64,000 nucleotides of DNA, from NCBI GenBank assembly GCA_004000515.1, contig CP034537.1, positions 5,222,001 to 5,286,000 on the forward strand, read 5' to 3'. A program made the translations under genes and the position numbers. This DNA comes from Pseudomonas poae (GTDB lineage: Bacteria; Pseudomonadota; Gammaproteobacteria; Pseudomonadales; Pseudomonadaceae). The notes beneath the pieces were generated by a model, which saw only the letters and a list, made by a program, of their open reading frames with translations, searched no databases and was not told where the DNA came from. Shown in pieces: positions 1 through 11,144 of the stretch (its first letter is position 1; each line of letters opens with the position of its first letter).

Positions 1-1
1 C

Positions 2-621
2 CTGACCGATACCGGTGGCGGAATTCCCGGCAATGCTTTCGAACGTATTTTCGAACCTTTCTTCACCACCAAGGCTGTCGGCAAAGGCACGGGGCTGGGG
101 CTATCCCAGGTGTTCGGGTTTGCCAAGCAGTCCGGCGGCAACGTCGATGTGGCCAGCACCGTGGGCCAAGGGACAGTGTTTACCCTGTACCTGCCGCAAG
201 TGGCGCCGGAGGCTGCGCAGCAGCTACCGCAGGAGGATCATGCCCGCTTCGGGACACGGCGCTGCGCCATATCCTCATCGTGGAAGACAACCTGGAAGTG
301 GGCCGCTTTGCCAACCAGATCCTGCAGGACCTGGGCTACCAGACGACCTGGGCGACCGATGCCGAACAGGCTCTGGCGCTGGCTGGCCCTGAGGCACAAG
401 CCTTCGATGGGATTTTTTCGGATGTGGTAATGCCGGGGATCACCGGCGTGGCCATGGCCAAGCTGTTGCGCGAGCGGCGTCCGGACCTGCCGGTGGTGCT
501 GACCTCCGGCTACAGCGAAGAGTTGGCCGACAGCGGCTATGAAGGGTTTGAATTCCTCGCCAAGCCCTACTCCGCCGACCAGGTCGCGCGGGCGCTGGCC
601 AAGGCCATGCAGAGGAACTGA
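2..621 (+). CDS. Hybrid sensor histidine kinase, C-terminal part (partial, frameshifted)
   Basis: This is the end of a hybrid two-component kinase whose start lies left of the window. The first part carries the ATP-binding G1 box (DTGGGIP), an F-box (FEPFFTTK) and the G2 box (GKGTGLGLS). After a short linker comes a receiver domain starting at HILIVEDN, with the probable phospho-acceptor aspartate in IFSDVVMPG and the conserved lysine in FLAKPYS near the end. The two parts are in different frames. Adding one G to the GGG at 251-253 joins them as one open frame, so I read this as one gene with a sequence error. A receiver fused after the kinase suggests internal phosphotransfer or receiver-mediated control. 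The input signal cannot be seen from this fragment. Confidence 0.85.
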   Translation, partial: DRYRWRNSRQCFRTYFRTFLHHQGCRQRHGAGAIPGVRVCQAVRRQRRCGQHRGPRDSVYPVPAASGAGGCAAATAGGSCPLRDTALRHILIVEDNLEVGRFANQILQDLGYQTTWATDAEQALALAGPEAQAFDGIFSDVVMPGITGVAMAKLLRERRPDLPVVLTSGYSEELADSGYEGFEFLAKPYSADQVARALAKAMQRN

Positions 622-624
622 AAC

Positions 625-1790
625 CTACTCCGCCACTGCGACCTGGTTGCGCCCTTGCGCTTTGGCGCGGTACAGCGCCTTGTCGGCGGTGTTCATCAGG
701 CCGTGCAGGTCTTGCTCCCATGCACGGGTGGACGCCACGCCAAGGCTGGCAGTCAGGCCTTGCACCGGCTCGGAGGACAGGCCGGAAATGGCCTTGACCA
801 GTTGCTCGGCGATATCCCGCGCGGTTTCCAGCGACGTGTTAGGCAGTAATACCGCAAATTCTTCGCCGCCCAGGCGCCCATACACGTCAGCCTGACGGAA
901 CGACGCGCTGATCACCCCGCCGATCTGACGCAGTACCTGGTCGCCGGCCTGGTGGCCGTAGGTGTCGTTGATTTCCTTGAAGTGGTCCATGTCCATCATC
1001 AGCGCACACAGCGGCTGCTGGTTATGGCGGCACTGGGCGTACAACACTTGGGCATGTTCGAAGAACGCGCGGCGGTTCATCAGGCCGGTGAGTTCATCGG
1101 TCTGTGCTGCGCGGGTAGAAATAGTGTGGGCACGTTCCATTTGCCGAGTCAGGCGAAACGCTTTTTCCAAGGCATCAGACAATTTGCGCGTGGCGCTGAC
1201 CACGAACGTGGAAAACACCAGTACCGCGATGGCCACTCCCACCTGCATCGACGACGGCTGGAACAGCAGCCACAGCGTGCACGGCAGCAACACCAGGCCC
1301 ATGGACCCCAGCGTCAGGTAGCGGTATGCCGAATAACAGGACACCGCACTCACTGACATGCCCACGGTAAACAGCATGACCAGCGCCTGGGACAACCGAT
1401 CGTCGGTGGGCATCACCGCCAAGGCGCCAACCCCCAGATTCCCGCCGACAGCATCAACGTCACCGCATAGCGGCGCTCCCAGCGGTCGGGCGTGCGCTCG
1501 CTGGGCGGGCAACGGAACCACTCCATGAACATCTTCAGCCGCAACAGCGAAGAGACCGCCAGCAGCGCCAACCACACCAGGATCACCTGATGGTCAAAGC
1601 GATCCCAGCACAGCCAGCACAGCATGACGGCGCCTAGGTAGCTGCCGAAAATCGCGGCAAATGACTGTCGAAATAACTGGTGCAACCGGTCGGTTCGCAC
1701 CTGCTCCTCAATAACGCAATCCTGGTCCTGCTCACGCCCAAGGCCATTCATGAAAACCGCCTGATTCGACTGCCACGACAAAGGTGCCAT
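625..1790 (-). CDS. Membrane diguanylate cyclase (GGDEF domain), frameshifted
   Basis: The protein makes cyclic di-GMP from two GTP at the inner membrane. The N-terminal half (about residues 40-190) holds several hydrophobic segments forming a membrane sensor region of no recognised type. The C-terminal GGDEF domain has the catalytic motif as GGEEF (YGRLGGEEFAVLL). The residues RQAD lie five before it, matching the RxxD inhibitory site for product feedback. The frame breaks at the C5 run at 1431-1435, and one more base restores a 388-residue protein. The ATG at 1790 gives the longest reading; an ATG at 1751 is the alternative, and neither has a strong ribosome binding site. The gene lies 51 bases after glgB on the same strand and may be its last operon member. 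Confidence 0.85.
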
Positions 1791-1841
1791 TGTGGCACCC
1801 TGCCAGTAGCGCGGACAACAGAATCCAGCACGGTAGAGCCC

Positions 1842-4074
1842 TTAAAGCGCTTCCGGCCGCAGAATCAATACGCCAAGCGGCGGCAGATTCAACGACAGCG
1901 ACACCGGTTGCCCATGGCGCGGCTCATCCTGGGTAAACACTTCCCCATTTCCGTAGTTGGAGCCAGCATATGTGTCGGCATCGCTGTTGATGACCTCGTT
2001 CCAGCGGCCTGCAAAGGGGACGCCCACCGAATAGGCCGCACGCGGGACCGGTGTGAAGTTGGCCACCACCAGCACCGGCTTGCCGTCCTTGCTCCAACGC
2101 AGCCAGGCGTAGACGCTGTTGATCGCATCGTCGCCGATCAACCACTGAAAGCCCTGCGGCGCATCGTCCTGTTCATGCAGGGCCGGTTCCTCGCGGTACA
2201 GGCGGTTCAAGTCGCCGACCAGCTTCTGCACGCCCTTGTGTTCGGCGTATTGCAGCAGGTACCAGTCCAATTGCTGGTCGTGGTTCCACTCGCGCCATTG
2301 GCCGAATTCGCAGCCCATGAACAGCAGTTTCTTACCGGGGTGCATCCACATGAACGCCAGGTAGGCCCGCAGGTTGGCAAACTTCTGCCAGCGGTCGCCG
2401 GGCATCTTGTCGATCAGCGAGTGCTTGCCGTGCACCACTTCATCGTGGGAGATCGGCAGGATAAAGCGCTCGGACCACGCATACACCAGGCCGAAACTCA
2501 GCTCGTTATGGTGATGGGCGCGGTACACCGGGTCTTGCTGGATGTAATGCAGCGAATCGTGCATCCAGCCCATGTTCCATTTGTAGTTGAAGCCCAGGCC
2601 ACCCTGCTGGGTCGGCTGGCTCACACCTGGCCAGGCGGTGGATTCCTCGGCGATGACCAATGCGCCCGGCGCCTCCTGGGCGACCACATCGTTCAAGTGG
2701 CGCAAAAGTCGATGGCTTCCAGGTTCTCGCGGCCGCCATGGCGGTTGGGTACCCATTCCCCTGCCTTGCGCGAATAGTCGCGGTAGAGCATCGACGCCAC
2801 GGCATCCACCCGCAGGCCGTCGACATGGAAGTGTTTCAGCCAGTGCAGTGCCGAAGCCAGCATAAAACCATGCACTTCGGTGCGGCCCAGGTTGTAGATC
2901 AGCGTGTCCCAGTCCTGATGAAAGCCTTCAAGCGGGTTGGCGTATTCGTACAACGCCGTGCCATCGAACTGCGCCAGGCCGTGGGTATCGGTAGGAAAAT
3001 GCGCCGGTACCCAGTCAAGGATCACGCCGATATCGGCCTGGTGCAGGGCATTGACGAAGTAGGCGAAATCTTCCGGCGAGCCAAACCGCGCGGTGGGGGC
3101 GAATTGGGACAGTGCCTGGTAACCCCAGGAGCCGCCGAACGGGTGTTCCATGATCGGCATCAGCTCGATATGGGTAAAGCCCAATTGCTGAACATAAGGA
3201 ATCAAACGTTCGGCCAGCTCTCGCCAGTTGTACTGGCGGGCCACCTCACCCGCCTCGTCCAGCTCGGCCTGCCAGGAACCGACGTGCAGTTCGTAGATGG
3301 ACAGCGGCGCTGACGTTTTTGCTTCTCGGCGCGCGACTGCATCCATTCGTGATCCTGCCAGTCCACCTGCAACGGCGCAGCGACTTTGGACGCGGTGTCG
3401 GGTGGCAGTTGAGTGGCCAGTGCCACGGGGTCGGCCTTGAGTGGCAGAATGCCGTTGGCACCAAGAATCTCGTACTTGTAGGCCGCGCCCGGTTGCAGGC
3501 GCGGGATAAAGATCTCCCATACGCCAGACGGATGCCGCAGGCGCATTGGATGACGACGTCCGTCCCAAATATTGAAGTCACCGACCACCGACACGCGTCG
3601 CGCATTCGGCGCCCACACGGCAAAGCGCACGCCTTGCACACCGTCGACGCTGGTCACCTGAGCGCCCAGGCAACTGCTGAGGTCACGGTGATTGCCTTCG
3701 GCAAACAGGTACAGGTCCATTTCACCCAGCAATAACTGGCTAAAACTGTAGGGGTCTTCAGTGATCTGCTCACCACCGGCCCACTGAATCTTGAGCAAGT
3801 ACGGCTGGCGATGGTTGAAGTGCCCCACAAACAAACCCGGCACCTGGGTCGCATCCAGGCTGCCGATCTGTTCGCCGTTATCGCGCGCCAACACCTGGAC
3901 GCTCAAGGCCTCCGGCAAAAACGCGCGGATAAACTGGCCGCCGTGCTCATCCTCATGCGGCCCCAGGATCGAGAACGGGTCTTGGTGTTCGGCGCGTACC
4001 AGCGCCTCGACGTCCTTGGACGCCGGCAGTGCAGTCAACTTCGGTTGCAGCGGTTCTTTATGTGTAAAGCTCAT
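1842..4074 (-). CDS. glgB: 1,4-alpha-glucan branching enzyme GlgB (two frameshifts)
   Basis: GlgB makes alpha-1,6 branches in linear alpha-glucan in the cytoplasm. The N-terminal third has a branching-enzyme N1 region and a CBM48 module ([20 protein letters not shown]). A GH13 barrel follows, with the nucleophile Asp in [11 protein letters not shown], the acid/base Glu in [10 protein letters not shown], and [13 protein letters not shown] as the conserved region near the transition-state Asp. Breaks at the T5 run 3316-3320 and the A4 run 2704-2707 each close with one extra base, giving 744 residues, a normal GlgB length. The start codon shares bases with the stop of the upstream treS (ATGA), so translation is probably coupled. 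Next to GlgE and TreS-maltokinase its product is likely the branched glucan of the GlgE pathway. Confidence 0.93.
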
Positions 4075-7000
4075 GACGTCTCCCCACCGCGTGCAGTTTT
4101 CGAATTAGTTGCTTTCGTTGTCAGTGCAATCCCGCTCAGCAACCCGTGCAACCCTTGCAGGGGCACCGGCAGCCACGTCGGGCGGTTTTCCGCTTCGTAA
4201 GCCACTTCATACGCGGCCTTTTCCAGGCTGAACAACGTCAGCGCTGCGTCCTGGCCGCGGGCTTCCTGCCAGTCATGCGCCAGTGTAGACGTAGCTGCCT
4301 GATAAGCCTGGATAAATGCCTGGCGTGCTTCCTTCAAGTAACGATCGGTCACGCGTTTACGCGCCAAGTCCGCTTCGGGCGAGTGATCCACTCCCTGCCC
4401 ATTCAGCGCCATGGCTGCCGCGTAATCAAAGGAGCGCAGCACGCCGCTCACATCTTTATACGGGCTGTGCTTGCCGCGTCGTTCATGCAGCGGGCGGGCC
4501 GGCTCGCCTTCAAAGTCGATCAGGTAGGCATCGCCCTTCACTACCAGCACCTGGCCCAGGTGCAAGTCCCCATGCACCCGAATACGCAGCCCGCCCGCCG
4601 TGGCTTTCGCCAAGGTTTGTACGTGACTGGCAATGGCTTTTTTCTGTGCCAGCAACTCACTGACCAGCGCCTGATCGGCAGGGTTCAACTGATGTTGATG
4701 AAGTTTGAGCAATTGCAGGGCGCGGTCGATCTGTGCGCCCACGTCCTTGGCCCAGGTTTGCGTGTCCTTGACGCTGGAGACTTCGGGCTTGAAGTCTTTA
4801 TCGGTGGTTTTCGCGCCCAGTACCCCGTGCATTTCGCCCAACCGTTGCCCCAACAGGCCGGCAAAGTCTTTCAATTCACCCAGGGCGTTGTAGTGCTGCT
4901 CCTGCTCGGACATGGCCTCGGCCAGCTCATCACGAATCGCCCGTTCCAGGCTGTTTTGCGTCCAGGCCCAGGCATCGCCCTGATTGCTGAGGTAACCCTG
5001 GGCAATCATCAGCAGGTTGTCTTGCCCTACCCCATCGCGGCGAATCACCGAACCCAGCAGCGGCGAGATATTGGGGTAGCCGGCAGCGGTCAGGTAGGCG
5101 CTCATTTCCAGTTCCGGGTGCACGCCGGACGCGACTTTGCGGATCAGCTTGAGCACCAGGCTTTCCCCACCACCACCGAGCTGTTGGACTGCTCAGCCGA
5201 CAGGTAACGCACTTCGGACTCTTCGGTCAGCTGCAGTTTGGCCAAGTGCGGCGTGGCCTCAAAACGCAGATCGCCCTCACTGGCGTTCAACACCGTGCCA
5301 GCCTGCAAGCCGTGGATCACCGCCCGAATAAAGTGTTCAAGGCTGAATGCGTCGGTGACCAACCCCACCTGGCGCGCGCGGCGCACCCGAGCCAGCGCCA
5401 ACTGCTGGGGCAACGCGCTGGTGAACTGGTCTTCGCCGAGGAAACCGAACGGCAACTGGTAACGGCTGACTTGGCCGCCGCTGGTCACGTCGATCTCACT
5501 GAGCAATACCGGGTGCTGCGGGTCGCCGAAACGCACACCGTAGGCGATATGCACGCTGTCGATGGCCGTATCCTTGCCCGCGAACCAACGCCGTTTCGGC
5601 AGCCAGGCCGGCAGTGAGGTCTGTTCTAGCGTAGCGCGGCACGGCGGCTCCAGCAGCTCTTCCATGCGCTGTTTCAGCACCAGGGTGGTGAAGTCCGGCA
5701 TGCTCTGCGCGGGCTCCACATGCCAGCTGGGCATCTGGTTTTCCGCCGCCAGCACGAACCAATAGAAGCCATACGGCGCGAGGGTCAGCAGGAAATTCAG
5801 CTGGCCGATCGGCGGGAATGCATTACCGCCGAGCATTTCCACCGGAACCATGCCGGCAAACGCCGAAAGGTCCAGTTCGGCGGCCTGAGCGCTGCGAGAG
5901 ACGTTGGCCACGCACAAGATGATTTCCGTACGCCCATCCTCACCGGTGAACTCTCGGGTATACGCGAGGATGCGGCGGTTGCTGGGCGAGAGCATCTTCA
6001 AGCTGCCCCGGCCAAACGCCTTGGACTGCTTGCGCACGGCCAACATCCGCCGGGTCCAGTTCAGCAGCGAATGCGGGTCCTGGGTCTGGGTTTCGACATT
6101 GACCGACTGGTAGCCATATTGCGGGTCCATGATCGGCGGCAGCACCAGGCTCGCCGGGTCGGCGCGGGAGAAACCACCGTTGCGGTCGATGGACCACTGC
6201 ATCGGCGTGCGCACGCCGTCGCGGTCGCCCAGGTAGATGTTGTCGCCCATGCCGATTTCATCGCCGTAATACAGGGTCGGCGTGCCAGGCATCGACAGCA
6301 GCAGGCTGTTGAGCAACTCCACCCGCCGGCGATCGCGCTCCATCAGCGGTGCAAGACGGCGGCGAATCCCCAGGTTGATCCGCGCACGGCGGTCGGCGGC
6401 GTAGTAATTCCATAGGTAGTCGCGCTCTTTGTCGGTGACCATCTCCAACGTCAGTTCATCGTGGTTGCGCAGGAAGATCGCCCATTGGCAATTGGCGGGA
6501 ATCTCCGGGGTCTGGCGCAGAATGTCGGTGATGGGGAAGCGATCTTCCTGGGCGAGTGCCATGTACATGCGCGGCATCAGCGGAAAGTGGAAGGCCATAT
6601 GGCACTCATCGCCGTCATCGCCTTTTTGTCGCCGAAGTACAACTGAGTGTCTTCAGGCCACTGGTTGGCTTCGGCCAGCAGCATGCGGTCCGGATAATGC
6701 GCGTCGATCTCGGCGCGGATCTGTTTCAGCACAGCGTGGGTTTCAGGCAAGTTTTCGTTGTTGGTGCCGTCGCGCTCGATCAGGTACGGGATGGCGTCCA
6801 GGCGCAGACCGTCAATGCCCATGTCCAGCCAATAGCGCATCACCGACAGCACGGCTTTCATGACTTGCGGGTTGTCGAAATTCAGGTCCGGCTGGTGGGA
6901 ATAGAAACGGTGCCAGAAGTACTGGCCGGCGACCGGGTCCCAGGTCCAGTTGGATTTTTCGGTGTCAAGAAAGATGATGCGGGTGCCGTCGTACTTTTGA

Positions 7001-7432
7001 TCGTCATCGGACCAAACATAAAAATCCCGCGCTGCCGAACCGGGCTTGGCCTTGCGCGCCCGCTGGAACCACGGGTGCTGGTCGGAGGTGTGGTTGATCA
7101 CCAGCTCCGTAATCACCCGCAACCCGCGTTTGTGAGCCTCGGCGATAAAGCGCTTGGCGTCGGCCATCGTGCCGTAATCACTGTGCACACCTCGGTATTC
7201 GGCAATGTCATAGCCGTCGTCGCGACGTGGTGAGGGGATAGAACGGCAGCAGCCAGATGGTGTTCACGCCCAGGTCAGCAATGTAATCAAGCTTGGCGAT
7301 AAGGCCGGGAAAGTCGCCGATGCCGTCGTTGTTGGAGTCGAAATAGGATTTGACGTGAACCTGATAGATCACCGCGTCCTTGTACCAGAGCGGGTCTTTG
7401 ATGAAGGTGGCTGGGGTGGGTTTCTTCGCCAT
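4071..7432 (-). CDS. treS: Trehalose synthase / maltokinase fusion (TreS-Pep2), three frameshifts
   Basis: This is a two-enzyme fusion. The N-terminal GH13 domain (about residues 1-560) interconverts trehalose and maltose; it shows the nucleophile Asp in [10 protein letters not shown] near residue 212, the acid Glu in [11 protein letters not shown] and the RNHDEL motif. The C-terminal part (about 650-1110) is a kinase-like maltokinase with [11 protein letters not shown] and LIDFEGEP, making maltose-1-phosphate for GlgE. Three indels break the frame: C4 at 5165-5168 and T5 at 6633-6637 are one base short, and G4 at 7234-7237 is one base long. Correcting them gives 1120 residues, fitting a TreS-maltokinase fusion. 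The ATG at 7432 has an AGGAG five to seven bases upstream. The gene overlaps glgB by ATGA and sits between glgE and glgB. Confidence 0.93.
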
Positions 7433-7480
7433 TGGAAACTCCTGGAATACGTGAACTTCTGCCTGAAGAAACTCGGTCAA

Positions 7481-7567
7481 TGTGGGAGCTGGCTTGCCTG
7501 CGATAGCGGTGTATCAGCGCCAAAAACATCGGCTGATGTACCGCTATCGCAGGCAAGCCAGCTCCTG
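7481..7567. repeat. REPIN (paired REP palindrome) between glgE and treS
   Basis: Two inverted copies of a REP element (TGTGGGAGCTGGCTTGCC and its complement) flank about 30 bases, forming a long imperfect hairpin. It fills most of the glgE-treS gap and could affect mRNA stability or the relative expression of the two genes. Non-autonomous; moved in trans by RAYT transposases in this genus. Confidence 0.9.
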
Positions 7568-7569
7568 CG

Positions 7570-9563
7570 TCAGGTTTGGGAATGGGTGATGCGCCAAATA
7601 CCAAAGGGCGTATGTGGCTCCAGCCGCATCCACTGGGTCTTGCCATACCAGGTCCAGCGATGGCCATTCATCAGGTCTTCACCCTGGGTCTGGGCATCGT
7701 CCGGCAGGCCCAATTCCCACAATGGCAACTCAAAATTCGCTTCCTGAGCGTTGTAGGGGTCGAGGTTCACTGCAACAAGGATGAAGTTGCTGCCATCGTC
7801 ACTGCGCTTGCCGAAGTACAGGATGTTGTCGTTCCAGGCGTTGTAGAGTTTCAGGCCCAAGTGCGTCTGCAACGCCGGGTTTTGCCGGCGGATGCGGTTG
7901 AGCTGGGCGATTTCAGCAATGATGTTGCCCGGCGCAGTGAAGTCGCGAACGCGGATCTGATACTTCTCCGAATCCAGGTATTCCTCTTTGCCAGGCACGG
8001 GCGCGGCTTCGCACAGCTCATAGCCCGAATACATGCCCCACAGCCCCGACCCCATAGTGGCCAGCGCCGCGCGAATCAAGAAGCCCGGGCGTCCTGACTC
8101 GTGCAGGAAGCCTGGGTTGATATCTGGCGTATTGACGAAGAAGTTCGGGCGGAAGCACTCGCGCAACGGCGATTCATTCAGTTGGGTGAAATACTCACTC
8201 AGTTCGGCCTTGGTGTTGCGCCAAGTGAAATAGGTGTAGCTCTGGGAGTAACCGACCTTGCCCAGCCGCGCCATCATGGCCGGGGTGGTAAAGGCTTCAG
8301 CGAGGAAAATCACTTCCGGGTGTTTGGCGCGAACATCGCTGATCAGCCATTGCCAGAACGGCAGCGGCTTGGTGTGGGGATTGTCGACACGAAAAGTCTT
8401 CACGCCCTCTTCCACCCAACCGACCACAATGTCGCGCAACTCGGTCCACAGGCTGGGAATTGCGTCGGCCGCGTAGAAGTCGACGTTGACGATGTCCTGA
8501 TACTTTTTCGGCGGGTTTTCCGCGTATTTGATCGTGCCGTCCGGGCGCCAGTTGAACCAACCGGGGTGTTGCTTGAGCCACGGGTGGTCCTGTGAGCACT
8601 GGATGGCAAAATCCAACGCGATTTCCAGGCCGTGGTCAGCGGCGGCCTGCACCAGGCGGCGGAAATCATCGCGGCTACCCAATTGCGGGTGAATCGCTTC
8701 GTGGCCGCCCTCCTCGCTGCCAATGGCATAGGGGCTGCCCGGATCATCCGGACCAGCAGTGAGGGAGTTATTCGGGCCTTTGCGGTGGCTGCGCCCAATG
8801 GGGTGGATCGGCGGGAAGTACAGTACGTCGAAGCCCATGTCATGGATCATCGACAGGCGCGAGTGCACGTCGTTAAACGTGCCGTGGCGTGCCGGATCGT
8901 CGGTGATCGAGCGCGAAACAGCTCATACCAGCTGGCAAACAGCGCCGCCGTCCGCTCCACATCGATGGGGTAAACGGTGCTGATGCTCAAGTAGGCGCGG
9001 TGATCGGCCTGGGTCATCAGGTGTGCACTGTCTTCGTGCAGGAACAACGCAACTTGCTCGGTTTCCAGCAGGCCGGAGAGTTCGTGATGCAACAGCATCA
9101 GGCGGTCACGCAGTTCATTGTCACTGCGCTCGGCGGCCTGTAGCACGAGGCTGCGGCCTTCCTGCAATTCGAGGCTCACCGGCACGCCGGCCTCGTGTTT
9201 CTTGCGCAGTTCGTAGCAGAAACTGGCGAACGTATCGATCCAGGCTTCGATGCAATATTCATGAGGGCCAATGGCCTCGACGGTAAACGCGCCCTCCCAA
9301 CCGTTGTTGCCCACATCGGTCATCACCACGCTGTGCCAGCTTTCGTCGGCCAACGGACGCCAGCGGATCAGCACGGCGAGCTTGTCGTGGCCGTCGGCGA
9401 ACACTTTGCTGGTAACAGTAATACGTTGGCCAACCACGGCCTTTACGGCAAATTCGCCGCCGTCGATCACGGGCGTGGTGCTTTCAATGGCGATCCTGGG
9501 CAGCAACAACGCCTGGGACAGCGGCAATAACGATTGATCTGGAGTCAGTGTTTCAGCAGTCAT
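7570..9563 (-). CDS. glgE: Alpha-1,4-glucan:maltose-1-phosphate maltosyltransferase GlgE (one frameshift)
   Basis: GlgE transfers maltose from maltose-1-phosphate to growing alpha-1,4-glucan chains in the cytoplasm. An N-terminal beta-rich domain and helical insert come first (about residues 1-220). The GH13 barrel follows, with the nucleophile Asp in [13 protein letters not shown] and the acid Glu in [12 protein letters not shown] one-base loss near 8915 breaks the frame around residue 216, and adding one G on the + strand (one C on the coding strand) restores 664 residues, the usual GlgE size. The start at 9563 (MTAETLTPD) was chosen because upstream codons in this frame look non-coding and an AAGGGGA lies before it. 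It is the first gene of the trehalose-glucan operon. A possible AlgU promoter lies about 90 bases upstream. Confidence 0.93.
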
Positions 9564-9652
9564 CGAGCATCTTCCCCTTACGCCCTGTGGACGCTCTTTG
9601 CTTGATCCGAATTCTGATACGGCGCCGCTCTCCTGAGCAGGGCCGTAATAGG

Positions 9653-9680
9653 TCCGAGCCCGGGCCCCGGTTAAAAGTTC
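9653..9680 (-). promoter_or_regulatory. Candidate AlgU (sigma-22) promoter of glgE-treS-glgB
   Basis: On the minus strand a perfect GAACTT (9680-9675) is followed after 17 bases by TCGGA (9657-9653). The AlgU/RpoE consensus is GAACTT, 16-17 bases, TCTGA, so only one base of the minus 10 box differs. Predicted transcription would start about 80 bases before the glgE ATG. An osmotic and envelope stress sigma factor fits a trehalose gene set. Found by eye; not tested. Confidence 0.5.
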
Positions 9681-9766
9681 AGGTGGATGTGCCGCCATTG
9701 GGCGGGGAATCAATTCGCCTCGGCGGCTGTCCACCGATAGAGCAAAGCACAAAGGAGGCCACACCG

Positions 9767-9925
9767 ATGAATATCCCGATCCCGGCTGAAACCCCGGACC
9801 CAAATATCGACAATCCGACCTTGCCGCCCAGCGAACCGGAGCCGATTCCAGAGAAAGAACCACCGGAAAACCTGCCGCCACCGGTCGAGGAACCCCCAAC
9901 GACCATGCCTCCGGTGATCGTCTGA
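9767..9925 (+). CDS. Small acidic proline-rich protein, function unknown
   Basis: This 52-residue protein is mostly Pro, Glu, Asp and Thr, with repeats of the kind PSEPEPIPEKEPPE, and has no Cys, Trp or hydrophobic core. It has no signal peptide or membrane segment and is probably disordered. The strong ribosome binding site AAAGGAGG ends about 7 bases before the ATG, which supports real translation. It is divergent from glgE and 204 bases away. I recall similar short Pro-rich proteins in other pseudomonads but cannot name a function. The codon usage is ordinary for the window. Confidence 0.7.
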   Translation: MNIPIPAETPDPNIDNPTLPPSEPEPIPEKEPPENLPPPVEEPPTTMPPVIV

Positions 9926-10130
9926 ACGACGCTTTAATGCGCGGGCGCGCGGGCAGTGAGTTATAAGAACCACTGCCCTCACGCGACGCCCAATAACCGA
10001 AGCTTCCTACCTGATCACCGGGGAAATCCCGTACGCCCAGCAGCGTTGATAGTGATGATATTGAACGTTCATGGAGATCAACATCCGGACTGTGGAAGAA
10101 GTCCTCAGCCCTCTGTTTGCGAGGAATATC

Positions 10131-11139
10131 ATGCCAACCATCAGCCCCATTTCAATCACCCCCACCGCCTTGGCTGCTGGCCAAGGTCTCGCTACGCCCA
10201 GCGCTCTGCCGCCACCCACGATAGTCTCGCCCGAAGCCTTGGACGCGCTGCTCCATTCACCACCGGATCCCGCCCGGGAAGCCAAGAAACCTGATGACGA
10301 GGTACAACCTGGCGATAGGTCAACATTGGAGCAAGGCCTCGCCGACCTCAAACGCACAGACAAATCAACGGTTAACCGCGCACTGTGCGACCCGAACGCC
10401 AACTCATCCGCCGCTTTCATCAGCACCCTCAATACGGTATTCACGAAAGAAAACGTCGACACCTTGTTGCGTAGCCCCCCGGCCCAGGCTCAAACCGCAG
10501 TCCTCAGTGAGATCGGCACCCACCTGAACACCGACACGATCAACGCGGTGCTGTCTCCCCTTGAGACAGAGCAGATCGAAACCTACCGAAAGTGCGTCGA
10601 CTCTGCGTTGTTCGGCTTGAAGTACCAATTGTTCAGCGCCCCGTTGGCGCGCGCTTTGATCTTGTGCGTCGTTTCGCGGGCAATAAACAGGGGGCCCTGA
10701 CTGACATTGAAAGCCGCCTGGGGGGCTTGGGGACCACCGCAACAAACCTCTTCAACATTGCCGCCGAGGTCAAAGAGTTAACGAATCACTGCAATACTCG
10801 CACCCAGATGACTGGGACAGACGTCGAAACGAGCCGGATAGCGCGCCGCCAGCCAATATCTACCGCTACCTGAACACCCGAGAGTCGAGCCTCGACGCTC
10901 CGAGCGAAATCAGGGACTTTGTACATGGCCGAGACAAGCTGGACGTTTCAGGCATACGCAAGCAACTCAACAAAAAAACTGCACTGGGTCAACCAACTGT
11001 CCGGAGCAAGTGGCGAAATGCAATTGAAGTATTCACCCACCCACGATGCAAGCGTCCTGGTGATTTCCGGCAACCAGGGCGACCCTGCATTGTCGCAAAG
11101 ATAGTTGGCAAGTTCAGGGAAACCGATCTGGTGGCTTGA
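10131..11139 (+). CDS. Putative type I secreted protein with serralysin-like C-terminal domain (four frameshifts)
   Basis: The first 170 residues are not recognised. They contain a low-complexity Pro/Ala start and two similar short motifs, LDALLHSPPDPA and VDTLLRSPPAQA, about 85 residues apart. The last 110 residues resemble the C-terminal domain of M10 serralysins and other type I secretion substrates: IRDFVHGRDKLDVSGI, a SGASGEMQLKY strand, HDASVLVISG, and the end ETDLVA, a typical uncleaved export signal. I see no GGxGxD calcium repeats and no HExxH zinc site, so it is probably not a protease. Indels at 10639-10642, 10836-10837, 10972-10978 (one extra A) and 11092 break the frame; correcting them gives 336 residues. 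The ATG at 10131 has GAGGA six bases upstream. The density of breaks leaves open that it is a decaying gene. Confidence 0.65.
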
Positions 11140-11144
11140 CCCTG

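Noticed and set aside
1797..4200. Long open frames on the plus strand opposite glgB and treS
   Set aside because: They are high-GC shadows of the real genes, with Gln/His/Arg-rich translations and no domains or ribosome binding sites.
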